Positions 1 through 7,880 are shown, numbered from the stretch's first letter. The stretch is 41,225 nucleotides of DNA from CAZWDL01 sp964632995 (GCA_964632995.1 CAZWDL010000066.1:1-41225), one strand, 5' to 3'. Translations and numbers: made by a program. The notes: generated by a model not told the origin, from the letters alone.

Positions 1-176
1 ACGAACAGGCGTGGCGCCGTAGCCGGCGCTTCCTCCAGGAGGGCTTCGTTGATCAGTGCATCGTAGAGGACGACCCCAGCGGAGCGCAGCGCCCGCAGGC
101 CGCGCAAGGTAATGAGCTCGGCATCGCCGGGACCGGCGCCGACCAGGGTGACTTTAGGTTTTATCGTATGGACCAT
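1..176 (-). CDS. cobA: Uroporphyrinogen-III C-methyltransferase, N-terminal part (cut by window edge)
   Basis: Only the first 58 codons lie in the window; the gene runs off the left edge. The protein begins MVHTIKPKVTLVGAGPGD, the N-terminal strand and glycine-rich SAM-binding loop (VGAGPGD, residues 12-18) typical of SUMT/CobA/CysG-type tetrapyrrole methylases. It is followed by the family-typical LITLRGLRAL and VVLYDALI segments. SUMT methylates uroporphyrinogen III twice on the way to siroheme. The gene starts 36 bp after the stop of the siroheme-dependent reductase and on the same strand, so the two are almost certainly one operon: cofactor synthesis together with the enzyme that needs it. 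Whether the full protein is a plain SUMT or a fused CysG cannot be seen. Confidence 0.88.
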   Translation of the reverse strand, partial: MVHTIKPKVTLVGAGPGDAELITLRGLRALRSAGVVLYDALINEALLEEAPATAPRLF

Positions 177-212
177 GGTGGGTTAGTTTTCGCGGCGCGG
201 TCAGGCGCCTGC

Positions 213-2363
213 TTAAGCTTTGTAATAATTTTCTACGACCAGTTTATCTTCTCCCCCTTCAGCCGACAACTGCGACTGGCGGACGCGCTTGACGTTGTTG
301 ACGAAGTGAGCCGCCTCTTCGGAGAAGCGTTTGGCGAAAGCCTGGGAAGGGCCTTCTTTTTTCATACGCAGCACCTTTTCGGCAAAGCCCGTTTCAAAAT
401 TGAACGGTCCATTATCGATGTAGTGCTCCTGAAAATCATCCAGAATCTTGCGGTGGGTATTGCATTTGACATCGTTGCTGAGGAGCAAAGCCTTCGCTCC
501 GATGACAAAAGCGGTATAGCTGTGGTAAATACTGTCGGCATATACCCCGGCTTCCAGCGACTCTTGCGCCAGCGACGCTTTTTCCTCCGCATCGCCGATA
601 ATGGTGCTCACCATATCCAGGCTGACGCCTGCACATTCTCCGACACCGATCGATTGCTCGTAGAGGTGGTCCTGTCCCCAGTCCATAAAATCGCTGTCTA
701 CCAGGTTGTCGGTGCTGGCCAGGGGCTTGAGGATACCGTAAAAATAGCGCTTGCCCTGCCGGTAGAAGTAATCGTTGAAGTACTCGCCCCCCTCCGCATT
801 CTGCTCATAGTCATCGAGGATGCTCCGCAGCGCCTCGGGCACGCGTTTGGTAGGCAGTTTGATGACCCGGTCGGCGACAAAGCCCCGCCCCCGCGGATCG
901 ACGCCGCCGCCCATCACCACCTGCATGGAGGGTACGATTTTGCCATCTTTTTTAATGGAGCTGCCGTGGAAGCCGATCTGGGCCGCCATATGCTGACCGC
1001 AGGAATTCATACAACCGCTGATCTTGATGCGAATGTCCGACTCTTCGATCAGGGCAGGGTATTCTTCCCGGATTACCTCTTCCAGTCGCCGGGCCAGCCC
1101 GGTGCTGTTGGTCACGCCCAGGGCGCAGGTATCGGTGCCCGGGCAGGCGGTGATATCGGCAATGGTGTTGAACCCGGCGTCGGCCAGTCCCAGCTTGTCT
1201 AGTTCGTTGAACAGTAAGGGCAAATATTCCGGACGGACGAACTTTAGCAGTAAGCCCTGATTGACGGTCACGCGGATATCATCGGCAGCGTAGCGGCGCA
1301 TCAGTTCCGCCAGGGCGCGAGCCTCTACAGCGTGAATATTGCCAAGTCGCACTTTGAGCTCGACACCGTAGAAACCAACTTGTTTTTGCTCAAATACATT
1401 AGTAGTCAACCACTGTTCGTAGCGAGTGGGATCGACCGGCCTTAGCGGGGCCACCGGTATGCTGGGCGGAGCTTCCGCAACAGGTACAGCGTTGCGATCC
1501 ACCAGGTAGCTTTTATTTTTCAAGGCCAGGCGCTCCTCCTCCACCAGCTCGAGGAAGGCTGCTACACCAATATTTTTAATCAAAAATTTCATCCGGGCCT
1601 TCATGCGCTTTTCGCGCTCTCCGAAGCGATCGAACACGCGCAGCCCGGCTTCCATAAAGGGAATGATCTGATCTTCTTCCAGGAACTCAAAGGCGGTAGG
1701 TGCAACGATCGATTGCGCTCCCAGCCCGCCACCGATGACGACCTTAAAGCCACGCACTTCCTTCCCGTTCTCCTTGCGAACGCGGGGAATAAACCCAAAG
1801 TCATGGAAGTAGGTAAAAGCCGAATCCCGCTCGCTGGAGCTAAAGGCCGGCTTGATCTTCCGGCCCATATCCTGGCAGATGGGATTGCGCAGGAAGTATT
1901 CGAAAGCAGCCTGAACATAGGGGGAGACATCGAAAGGCTCGTCGGGATCAATGCCGGCCCGGGCCGACCCCGTCAGGTTGCGAACCGTATTGCCACAAGC
2001 CTCCCGGGCGGTGATACCCTTTTCGGCCAGCTCTTCCCAGATGGCGGGTGAATCCCCTAGCTTGACGTAGTGCAGCTGGATATTTTGTCGCGTAGTGAGG
2101 TGGAGGTTGCCGTTGGTGTATCGCTCCGATACGTCGGCGATCCGTACCAACTGATCGGCCGTCAGCCGTCCGTAGGGTATCTTGATACGGAACATCTGCA
2201 CGCCGAGCTGGCGCTGACCGTATACGCCGCGCGTCAGCCGGTAGTGCCTGAACCGCTCCTCGTCTTCGCGTCCCTGAGTGTAATCAGTGATCCGGCGTTG
2301 CAGCTCTTCGATATCTTTCCGGTCGGCCGGCGCTACCTGGGTTGAGTCGTGTGATTGCTTCAT
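213..2363 (-). CDS. Siroheme/[4Fe-4S] sulfite (or nitrite) reductase with C-terminal HEPN-like domain
   Basis: The 716-residue protein has the duplicated ferredoxin-like halves of nitrite/sulfite reductases, at about residues 45-300 and 310-560. The siroheme/Fe-S ligand pattern is intact: C407-X5-C413 (ACPGTDTC) and C451-X3-C455 (GCMNSCG). The family arginine-rich segments LHLTTRQNIQLHYV (residues 88-101) and NTVRNLTGS (125-133) are present. Residues about 575-690 form a helical extension resembling a HEPN domain, a fusion I associate with Bacteroidota reductases of this type. It precedes cobA by 36 bp. Sequence alone does not separate sulfite from nitrite as substrate, but the two cysteine-rich leader peptides upstream argue strongly for sulfite reduction to sulfide in cysteine synthesis. 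The start is the first ATG after the attenuator T-run. No Shine-Dalgarno is evident. Confidence 0.9.
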   Translation of the reverse strand: MKQSHDSTQVAPADRKDIEELQRRITDYTQGREDEERFRHYRLTRGVYGQRQLGVQMFRIKIPYGRLTADQLVRIADVSERYTNGNLHLTTRQNIQLHYVKLGDSPAIWEELAEKGITAREACGNTVRNLTGSARAGIDPDEPFDVSPYVQAAFEYFLRNPICQDMGRKIKPAFSSSERDSAFTYFHDFGFIPRVRKENGKEVRGFKVVIGGGLGAQSIVAPTAFEFLEEDQIIPFMEAGLRVFDRFGEREKRMKARMKFLIKNIGVAAFLELVEEERLALKNKSYLVDRNAVPVAEAPPSIPVAPLRPVDPTRYEQWLTTNVFEQKQVGFYGVELKVRLGNIHAVEARALAELMRRYAADDIRVTVNQGLLLKFVRPEYLPLLFNELDKLGLADAGFNTIADITACPGTDTCALGVTNSTGLARRLEEVIREEYPALIEESDIRIKISGCMNSCGQHMAAQIGFHGSSIKKDGKIVPSMQVVMGGGVDPRGRGFVADRVIKLPTKRVPEALRSILDDYEQNAEGGEYFNDYFYRQGKRYFYGILKPLASTDNLVDSDFMDWGQDHLYEQSIGVGECAGVSLDMVSTIIGDAEEKASLAQESLEAGVYADSIYHSYTAFVIGAKALLLSNDVKCNTHRKILDDFQEHYIDNGPFNFETGFAEKVLRMKKEGPSQAFAKRFSEEAAHFVNNVKRVRQSQLSAEGGEDKLVVENYYKA

Positions 2364-2383
2364 GATAAAAATTGGATTTTGCG

Positions 2384-2419
2384 AAAAAAAAAGCCCTTCC
2401 GGGAATTCCTGGAAGGGCT
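2384..2419 (-). terminator. Intrinsic terminator (attenuator 2) of the Cys leader
   Basis: On the minus strand AGCCCTTCC (2419-2411) pairs perfectly with GGAAGGGCT (2400-2392), with the inner palindrome GGAATTCC at 2409-2402. A run of nine T follows (2392-2384). It sits 28 nt after the leader-peptide stop and 21 nt before the reductase ATG, so it can only act as an attenuator in the leader. Bases 2399-2411 (CAGGAATTCCCGG on the minus strand) are exactly complementary, over 13 nt, to the leader-ORF segment 2463-2475, giving a mutually exclusive antiterminator. Confidence 0.88.
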
Positions 2420-2446
2420 AATTCGGTACACAATGCAGTTAGATAC

Positions 2447-2512
2447 TCATCGATGACCGACACAGGAATTCCCGGCTGTCTGTAAGCAACAGCAGCAACA
2501 ACAGGATACCAT
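2447..2512 (-). CDS. Cysteine-rich leader peptide 2 (six consecutive Cys codons)
   Basis: This 21-codon ORF on the minus strand begins MVSCCCCCCLQTAGNSC, continues VGHR, and stops with TGA at 2447-2449. Six consecutive Cys codons (TGT TGT TGC TGC TGT TGC) occupy 2486-2503 and a seventh lies at 2462-2464. The codons just after the run (2463-2475) contain the 13-nt segment complementary to the terminator. A ribosome stalled at the Cys run leaves this segment free to form the antiterminator. A ribosome that reaches the stop covers it and allows the terminator to form. This is the arrangement of amino-acid leader-peptide attenuators such as those of trp and his operons. Too short for ordinary gene calling. 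Confidence 0.85.
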   Translation of the reverse strand: MVSCCCCCCLQTAGNSCVGHR

Positions 2513-2554
2513 GTATACGGAGATGAATGTCTTCATTGATTAATACTTTAAAGA

Positions 2555-2593
2555 TCAAAGCCTTTCAGGAAACGTATTCCGGAAAGGCTTTGA
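2555..2593 (-). promoter_or_regulatory. Hairpin 1 of the tandem Cys leader (attenuator-like)
   Basis: A perfect 12-bp stem (2555-2566 with 2582-2593) is extended by an inner GGAA/TTCC pairing. On the minus strand it is followed by GATCTTTAAAG, so the U-tract is weak compared with attenuator 2. The inner arm contains TTCCGGAA (2577-2584), which is complementary to TCCGGAA inside leader ORF 1 (2634-2640). This mirrors the antiterminator logic of the second unit. It is either a weak terminator, a pause site or a decayed copy. Confidence 0.6.
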
Positions 2594-2616
2594 CAGGTGC
2601 TCAATCAGCTTATTCC

Positions 2617-2691
2617 CTACCAAAAAGATTCCCTTCCGGAGTATAAACTCCAGTTCGGACAACAACAACACATAGTGTGTATAAGCATCAT
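2617..2691 (-). CDS. Cysteine-rich leader peptide 1 (four consecutive Cys codons)
   Basis: The minus-strand ORF has three in-frame ATGs (2691, 2688, 2673) and stops with TAG at 2617-2619. From the third ATG it reads MCCCCPNWSLYSGRESFW; from the first it adds MMLIHT. Four consecutive TGT Cys codons lie at 2659-2670. It lies 23 nt upstream of hairpin 1 and about 105 nt upstream of leader peptide 2, in the same direction. Leaders 1 and 2 share only the Cys run, not the rest of their sequence. The parallel arrangement (Cys run, complementary segment, hairpin) suggests a second attenuator unit in tandem. Confidence 0.72.
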   Translation of the reverse strand: MMLIHTMCCCCPNWSLYSGRESFW

Positions 2692-2995
2692 TGGTAAAGG
2701 CATTTTGCGTAATCTCTTTTCATCAGCACGTTGCAATAATATTCACAAATAGGCAACCATGCAAGTTATCGGGAGAAAAAAATTAAAAACTCTTCTAATA
2801 CAACATTCCAATGTATTTTCATATAAACCTCTGAAATTGTGTAGATTAAAACGGACGTTTGTGAATTTAACCCGGAACAATTACGTCTATTAAGCCACCC
2901 TAATCACCTGATCCGTAAGCTTTTGAAGGATCTCCCTCTTCAGCATTTCAGCTACGAAAACCCAAAAAACGCTTCGGGAGGGGCCTCGAAAAAGA

Positions 2996-3031
2996 AAAAC
3001 GCCCATCCGGAGGCTTCCGGATGGGCGTTTT
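2996..3031 (-). terminator. Intrinsic terminator after the SprB-repeat gene
   Basis: A perfect 16-bp stem (AAAACGCCCATCCGGA with its complement, 4-nt loop) lies 24 nt past the stop of the minus-strand gene. The stem ends in T's and a second T stretch follows on that strand. Confidence 0.85.
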
Positions 3032-3054
3032 ATTGTTTGATCAAACACTGTTGC

Positions 3055-6000
3055 TTACTCTACTTTAACAACACGCAGGACCTGTACATCCTCATCCGCA
3101 AATTGAATGCGGAAGAAGTAGACTCCTGCCGATTCTGTGCTGAGATCAAAGACCTGGCGCTCCCTGGTCTGATCGTAGAGTTGCTGCTGCACCAGTCTTC
3201 CGTCTGCACCGGTAATACGCACAGAGACAACTTCCGTTTTGTTGCCGAAAAACTCGACGGTGAAATTGTCGCGCACCGGATTGGGAAAGGCCAGCAATCC
3301 GTTCTCGTCGGCGCCCAGCACCACTTTTTCCACACCGGAAGTCACGGTTCTTCCCTGGGTATCGATCACTCTGACACGGTAGTAGTTCAGTCCGCGCTTG
3401 GCATGGCGATCGTAGTGTTCGTATTTACGAAGTCCTTCTACAACTTCCATCGGCTCTCTGAGCTCGGCGATTTCAGTAAAGCCTTCTCCGTCGCGGGCGT
3501 GCTCGATTTCGAAGCGGTAGGATTCTTCATTGGCTTCCATACCCCAGGTAACCATGACGCCTTCGTCATTCATGGCCTCAGCATCGATAACAAAGGGGCT
3601 GCCGCAGGTGATGGGATTACGCGAAATGGTAATGCGTTCGACATCCTGCGAGGTGCAACCGTTTTCGGTCACTTTCAGCACTACGTCCCGGGTACCGAAA
3701 TTGTCGTAAGTCACTTCCACGCTTTCCTCGGTAGAGGTGCGCGGGGTGGCGCTGAAGCTGAAGTCCCATTCAATGCGTGCACCCGGACCGGTGGGGCCGG
3801 CGAAGAAAGTGACGGGTTCATTTTCGCAGACCGGGCCGGACTTGTTGATTTCCGCGACGGCGTCATCGCCTACGGTAATAACCACGGCTGACTCGGGTTC
3901 GATGTAGTAACCACAGCCTACTGCGCGGGCACAGCGCATGAAGTAGGTCTTTTCGTATATCCGGCCGGGATTGAGGCTTGGGCTGTTGGAATCCGGGATG
4001 GGCCTCCAGTTGCCGCCGGGCGAGAAAACCGGTGTTTCAGTGCTTTTCATCCAGAGGTATTCGACGACGACCCCTTCCGGTCCGCTGGCGTCGCGAACGC
4101 TGATGATGGGATCTGCTTCGGCCCCGGGGCCGCAGACCTCCTGGTCGCCGGCGATTTCACCGGGATCGGTCAGTTGGATACAGGGGCTGGTCAGCGCCAC
4201 CGAGCATTCGGTGGTACAACCGTTGGCATCGGTTACGGTAACTGAAAAAGTTCCTTGTCCCAGGCCGGAGATAGTCTGGGTAGTACCACCGGTGTTCCAG
4301 AGGTAAGAAAAGGGAGCGGCGCCGCCTTCTATCTCCACGGTGACCTCGCCGTCATTACCGGCTTGTGGTTCCTCGACAACGATCACCTGGCAAAGAAGTC
4401 CGTCCGGGGCCGTGACCTCGGCGGAAGCCGTAGCGGTGCAGGTCGTTTCGTTGTCCGTTACCGTCACAGAATAGGTGCCCGGTTTGAGCCCGCTCAGGTT
4501 CTGCGTGACATCCCCATTACTCCAGAGGAAAGAAAAGTCACCGCTGCCCCCTTCGATATTCGTTTCGATCGCGCCGTTGTCGCCGTCGGCACAGTCGGCA
4601 GGTGTCGGTGAGAGGTTTACAGTAAAGCCTTCCACGCCTTCGACCACAACAGAACGCACCTGACGGCAATCGTTGGCGTCGGTCACGGTAACTGCGTAAG
4701 AACCACTTTCAGTGATGGTCGTCGTCTTTGTAACATCGCCGGTGCTCCAGGCGTAAGTGTAAGGCGGGGTTCCGCCCGTCACTTCGGCGGTAATGCTGCC
4801 GTCCCCATCACAACCCGGATTATCGACGATAAAATCGATCCATATAGGATTGGCCTCCTCGCCCACGGTAAATACCGCCATGGCTTTACAACCCAAGCTG
4901 TCCTTGACCAATACCGAGTAGTCACCAGCCTGCAACCCGCTGACGGTTTCCCCTTCTTGCCCGCTGCTCCACTTGATCATATAGGGTCCTACTCCACCTT
5001 CCACTATGGCGGTAGCGGTAGCGCCATCCTTATCGGGACAGGCGCCTACATTGAGTTCCACCTCAACCGTAAGTGCATCTTCCGGCGCGTTAATGACGGC
5101 CTCACCGGTAATGGTGCAGCCGTTGGCGTCGGTAGCGGTGACGGTATAGGTTCCCGCGTCCAGCCCTTCGACATCCTGCGTTTCATCGCCGGTGTTCCAG
5201 ACAAAACTGATGGGACCAACCCCGCCGGTGACGCTGGCCCAAAGACCACCGTCGGCCTCGCCGGCGCAGGTGACGTCCATGGCCATGACCTCTATACCCA
5301 GCCAGCTTTCTTCCTTGATCATAATAGAGCGTACGGCGCGACATCCGAAATCGTCTACCACTGTCACCGTAAAGCGGCCTCCTTCTGCTGTCCTGATAGA
5401 GGAAGTGTTGTCGCCGGTGCTCCAGCTATACTGGTAGGGAGCGGTGCCGCCGATAGCGGTAGCGGTGACGGTAATAGTATCCTGTCCGCCACAGACGATA
5501 GTACCGCCTTCCAATTCAATCTGTAGTCCGCCTTGTCCCCGGATTGAGAAGAACTTCGAGATGCTGCAACCGACGCTGTCGGTAACGGTCACCGAATAAT
5601 TGCCCACAGGCAAATCGTTGACGGAAGTGGTGGTATCGCCAGTGCTCCATTCGATATCGTAAGGAGCGGTGCCGCCGGAGATATCGACCGATGCCGAGCC
5701 CCCCTCGCCGTTGCCGGAGCAGTCAGCCGTATCTTCCACTGAGAGATCGACTGCCAAGTCAGAATCCACATCGACGCTTCCCGAGCGGACGGTCCGGCAG
5801 CTATTGGCGTCGGTGATCGTCACCGAATACGTTCCGGCGCCAAGCCCTTCAAGGGTTGGAGCCGTATCACCGGTGTTCCACTGATAGGCGTAAGGTTCTG
5901 TTCCGCCCGTCACCGTGATGCTGACGGTGCCGTCAGGCTCATCGCCACAGACGGTCGGGGTGGTTTCCAGAGTAGCCCGTAATATTTCCGGTGTTTCGAT

Positions 6001-6774
6001 AGTAAAAATGCTTGCGCCCATGCACCCGTTGGCATCGATAACCGTGACACCGTAGTCGCCGGTAGCCAGACTTCCGATACTATCGGCAATCGTCCCGTTA
6101 CTCCACTTGAGTTTATAAGGGCCCGTTCCACCGGAAACCGTTGCTGTAGCCGATCCATCGGACAGCCCGAAGCAGGAAACGTCCGAGCTGTTCACCTCGA
6201 TATTCAGCTCCTCCCGGCCTTCCACGGTATAGGTTGCCATGGCCTGACATCCGGCATCATCCGTTACGGTGACCGAGTAGTCACCCGGTTCTAGGCCTTC
6301 AATATCCTGTGTAACTTCACCATTGCTCCATTCGAAGGAGTAGGGCGCTTTCCCCCCGGAAGCTCCCAGCCAGATACTGCCATCGGCGTTGCCCGGGCAG
6401 GTGACATTTTCTATCATCACGTTGAGCAACACTGCACCTGAAATGCCTGAGACTTCAACCGTGCGCACAACGCGGCCATCCGCTGCATCCGTCACGGTAA
6501 CCCGGTAGGTCCCCGATTCGGTAAGCGGGATAGTCGCCGTTTCCGCTCCGGTATTCCAGGAATAAGCATAAGGTTCCGTACCCCCACTTGCTGTAGCAAC
6601 AATGGTCCCCTCAGGATTATCGCAGGAAGGTTCATTTACCTCCAGGTCAACGGAAAGTTGCGCTGATAAAAAGAGAGGAAAAAGCAAGAAAGGAATTAAA
6701 AAGATGGAAGAGGTCCGAAAAAGACAGTGCAGCCTGCCTCCATAGGAAGTCAGTAAAGATTGGTTCATATTCAC
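3055..6774 (-). CDS. SprB-repeat secreted surface protein with T9SS sorting domain
   Basis: This 1239-residue protein opens with a signal peptide (hydrophobic run IFLIPFLLFPLFLSAQ, residues about 24-39). Eleven consecutive SprB-type repeats of about 80-90 residues follow to about residue 880, each with C-x(n)-G-GG-x-PY-x-W-S/N-x-G and GxYSVTVTDxxGC signatures. Next come a region with paired cysteines (about 885-980), a PKD-like domain (IEWDFSF, about 1000-1060), a linker, and a C-terminal type A T9SS sorting domain of about 80 residues (AFPNPVRDNFTVEF to VLRVVKVE). SprB repeats are known from the gliding adhesin SprB and from many T9SS cargo proteins, so a cell-surface or secreted adhesive role is likely. 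The ligand is unknown. It is apparently monocistronic, with its own terminator. Confidence 0.9.
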   Translation of the reverse strand: MNMNQSLLTSYGGRLHCLFRTSSIFLIPFLLFPLFLSAQLSVDLEVNEPSCDNPEGTIVATASGGTEPYAYSWNTGAETATIPLTESGTYRVTVTDAADGRVVRTVEVSGISGAVLLNVMIENVTCPGNADGSIWLGASGGKAPYSFEWSNGEVTQDIEGLEPGDYSVTVTDDAGCQAMATYTVEGREELNIEVNSSDVSCFGLSDGSATATVSGGTGPYKLKWSNGTIADSIGSLATGDYGVTVIDANGCMGASIFTIETPEILRATLETTPTVCGDEPDGTVSITVTGGTEPYAYQWNTGDTAPTLEGLGAGTYSVTITDANSCRTVRSGSVDVDSDLAVDLSVEDTADCSGNGEGGSASVDISGGTAPYDIEWSTGDTTTSVNDLPVGNYSVTVTDSVGCSISKFFSIRGQGGLQIELEGGTIVCGGQDTITVTATAIGGTAPYQYSWSTGDNTSSIRTAEGGRFTVTVVDDFGCRAVRSIMIKEESWLGIEVMAMDVTCAGEADGGLWASVTGGVGPISFVWNTGDETQDVEGLDAGTYTVTATDANGCTITGEAVINAPEDALTVEVELNVGACPDKDGATATAIVEGGVGPYMIKWSSGQEGETVSGLQAGDYSVLVKDSLGCKAMAVFTVGEEANPIWIDFIVDNPGCDGDGSITAEVTGGTPPYTYAWSTGDVTKTTTITESGSYAVTVTDANDCRQVRSVVVEGVEGFTVNLSPTPADCADGDNGAIETNIEGGSGDFSFLWSNGDVTQNLSGLKPGTYSVTVTDNETTCTATASAEVTAPDGLLCQVIVVEEPQAGNDGEVTVEIEGGAAPFSYLWNTGGTTQTISGLGQGTFSVTVTDANGCTTECSVALTSPCIQLTDPGEIAGDQEVCGPGAEADPIISVRDASGPEGVVVEYLWMKSTETPVFSPGGNWRPIPDSNSPSLNPGRIYEKTYFMRCARAVGCGYYIEPESAVVITVGDDAVAEINKSGPVCENEPVTFFAGPTGPGARIEWDFSFSATPRTSTEESVEVTYDNFGTRDVVLKVTENGCTSQDVERITISRNPITCGSPFVIDAEAMNDEGVMVTWGMEANEESYRFEIEHARDGEGFTEIAELREPMEVVEGLRKYEHYDRHAKRGLNYYRVRVIDTQGRTVTSGVEKVVLGADENGLLAFPNPVRDNFTVEFFGNKTEVVSVRITGADGRLVQQQLYDQTRERQVFDLSTESAGVYFFRIQFADEDVQVLRVVKVE

Positions 6775-7165
6775 AGTTTTTGTTGTATTTAGAAAGCGGA
6801 ATGACCGCTTTTCATCCTTTTTTAACTATGCCCAGGCAAACAGCTGCTTTCCTCTTTTAAATTCCTTAAAAGGAAATCATCCGCATCCCGCCAATGAAAA
6901 ATAGCCACGAAGCCCGAAACTTTGCGCAAAACCTGCGCTAAGCCGGACTACCTTTGGCATAGTAGTTGTTGATAAGTGCTTGTAGGCTGCTGTGGATTGT
7001 TGGAAAAGAAAAACGCTTTAAAAAACGCTTTCTGGACCGGATTGACATTGGAGGGGGGATTGTGTGGCCATTCCGGTTGATTCACATATACAAAAAAATC
7101 ATTTTTTTCGGAAACATTCAACTTTATGGGCAAATAAATTGAAAATATTTTTCCGAAACAAAAAA

Positions 7166-7220
7166 GTCGCATCACAAAAATGCGATGCGACCTACTACTA
7201 ACAAATTATAATCCCATGAA
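7166..7220 (-). repeat. Box-plus-hairpin repeat, copy A
   Basis: On the minus strand the box TTCATGGGATTATAATTT (7220-7203) is followed after 11 nt by a hairpin (GTCGCATC/GATGCGAC, 7166-7191) and then a T-rich tract, as in an intrinsic terminator. Copies B and C have the same order of parts. Confidence 0.65.
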
Positions 7221-7431
7221 TATTCTTTAAACTACTTAGGTTTGCTTCGTAGCTTTCTTTACAATTATTACAATTTAAAACTGCAGAAGTATGACTTTTA
7301 TTACCTTATTAATAAAATTTTAACAAATTTAAAGCAGAGAACCGTCTTTTTGTTATCATTTTGCCACTATAACGCCGGAGTCACCCCAACAATTCCCTAA
7401 AGTTAATTTTTTTGGCATTTTTTCTAAAAAA

Positions 7432-7487
7432 AGTAAGTCGCACCACCTTCTGGTGGTACGACTTACTATAAATTATAATCCCATGAA
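7432..7487 (-). repeat. Box-plus-hairpin repeat, copy B
   Basis: The same 18-nt box as copy A (7487-7470, minus) is followed by a long hairpin: AGTAAGTCG and ACCACC pair with GGTGGT and CGACTTACT (7432-7467). T7 follows on the minus strand. This is a strong terminator-like structure with no annotated gene directly upstream of it. Confidence 0.68.
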
Positions 7488-7562
7488 CATTATTCTTTTC
7501 CAGATCAAAGCTGGAATTACTCCGGTAAGGAGCGGTATATTTTTGATATTAGTTATCTTCAT
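7473..7562 (-). CDS. Possible 29-aa peptide ending in repeat copy B
   Basis: An ATG at 7562 opens a 29-codon frame beginning MKITNIKNIPLLTGVIPALI and ending RIMFMGL, with its TAA inside the conserved box. The B hairpin would terminate its transcript. Copy A keeps RIFMGL-stop in the same frame but has a stop codon just upstream, and copy C does not keep the frame, so coding is doubtful. It may be a real small peptide in B only, or chance. Confidence 0.22.
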   Translation of the reverse strand: MKITNIKNIPLLTGVIPALIWKRIMFMGL

Positions 7563-7592
7563 ATTTTGATCAAACGCCTTGGAAATTTGCGA

Positions 7593-7652
7593 ATAGTAAG
7601 TCAGGTTTTCCCAGAACCTGACTTACTATCGACAAATAAAATCCCATATAAT
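7593..7652 (-). repeat. Box-plus-hairpin repeat, copy C
   Basis: A diverged box (ATATGGGATTTTATTTG on the minus strand) precedes a perfect 15-bp hairpin, ATAGTAAGTCAGGTT with its complement at 7593-7629. The AGTAAGTC start of the stem is shared with copy B. The T-tract after the stem is weak in this copy. Confidence 0.6.
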
Positions 7653-7880
7653 ATCCAAATCTTGTGTCCGATTCTTTAATCGGTGTGTTCGTTTGACATT
7701 ACAAACATCTTAACTTTTCCTTCGGGGATCAAAAACAAAAACAGGGTATTGTGAAAAAAAATTATTCCAAAATACGCGGGTTAAACTTTATTTGACTTAA
7801 AAAAACGCTGATTTTTGTGAAAAAAACTCTTCCCCTAAAGCATCTTTTTTATTAAAAAAAACGCCATATTCAGGAAAAAA

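Larger units (their letters stand above)
2364..2995 (-). promoter_or_regulatory. Long 5' leader region of the siroheme-reductase operon
   Basis: About 630 bp separate the reductase from the terminator of the neighbouring SprB gene. The proximal 330 bp carry the two leader ORFs and two hairpins. The distal part (2700-2995) is AT-rich with no credible ORF. I could not place a convincing -33/-7 promoter pair there; TAACTTGC near 2765 is only a partial match to the TAnnTTTG -7 box of Bacteroidota. Confidence 0.5.
6775..7880. other. 1.1-kb AT-rich intergenic region with repeated hairpin units
   Basis: No conserved protein-coding gene is visible on either strand. The stretch contains three copies of a box-plus-hairpin repeat (described separately), a small palindrome near 6794-6812 (AAAGCGG/CCGCTTT), and long A/T runs. 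It is much more AT-rich than the flanking genes. Confidence 0.7.

Noticed and set aside
168..1202. Long plus-strand frame of about 340 codons opposite the siroheme reductase
   Set aside because: It is the antisense shadow of the reductase gene, whose Fe-S motifs and family length are unambiguous.
2400..2900. SAM- or cobalamin-type riboswitch upstream of the reductase
   Set aside because: I saw no conserved riboswitch core; the Cys-codon runs and complementary terminator explain the leader better.
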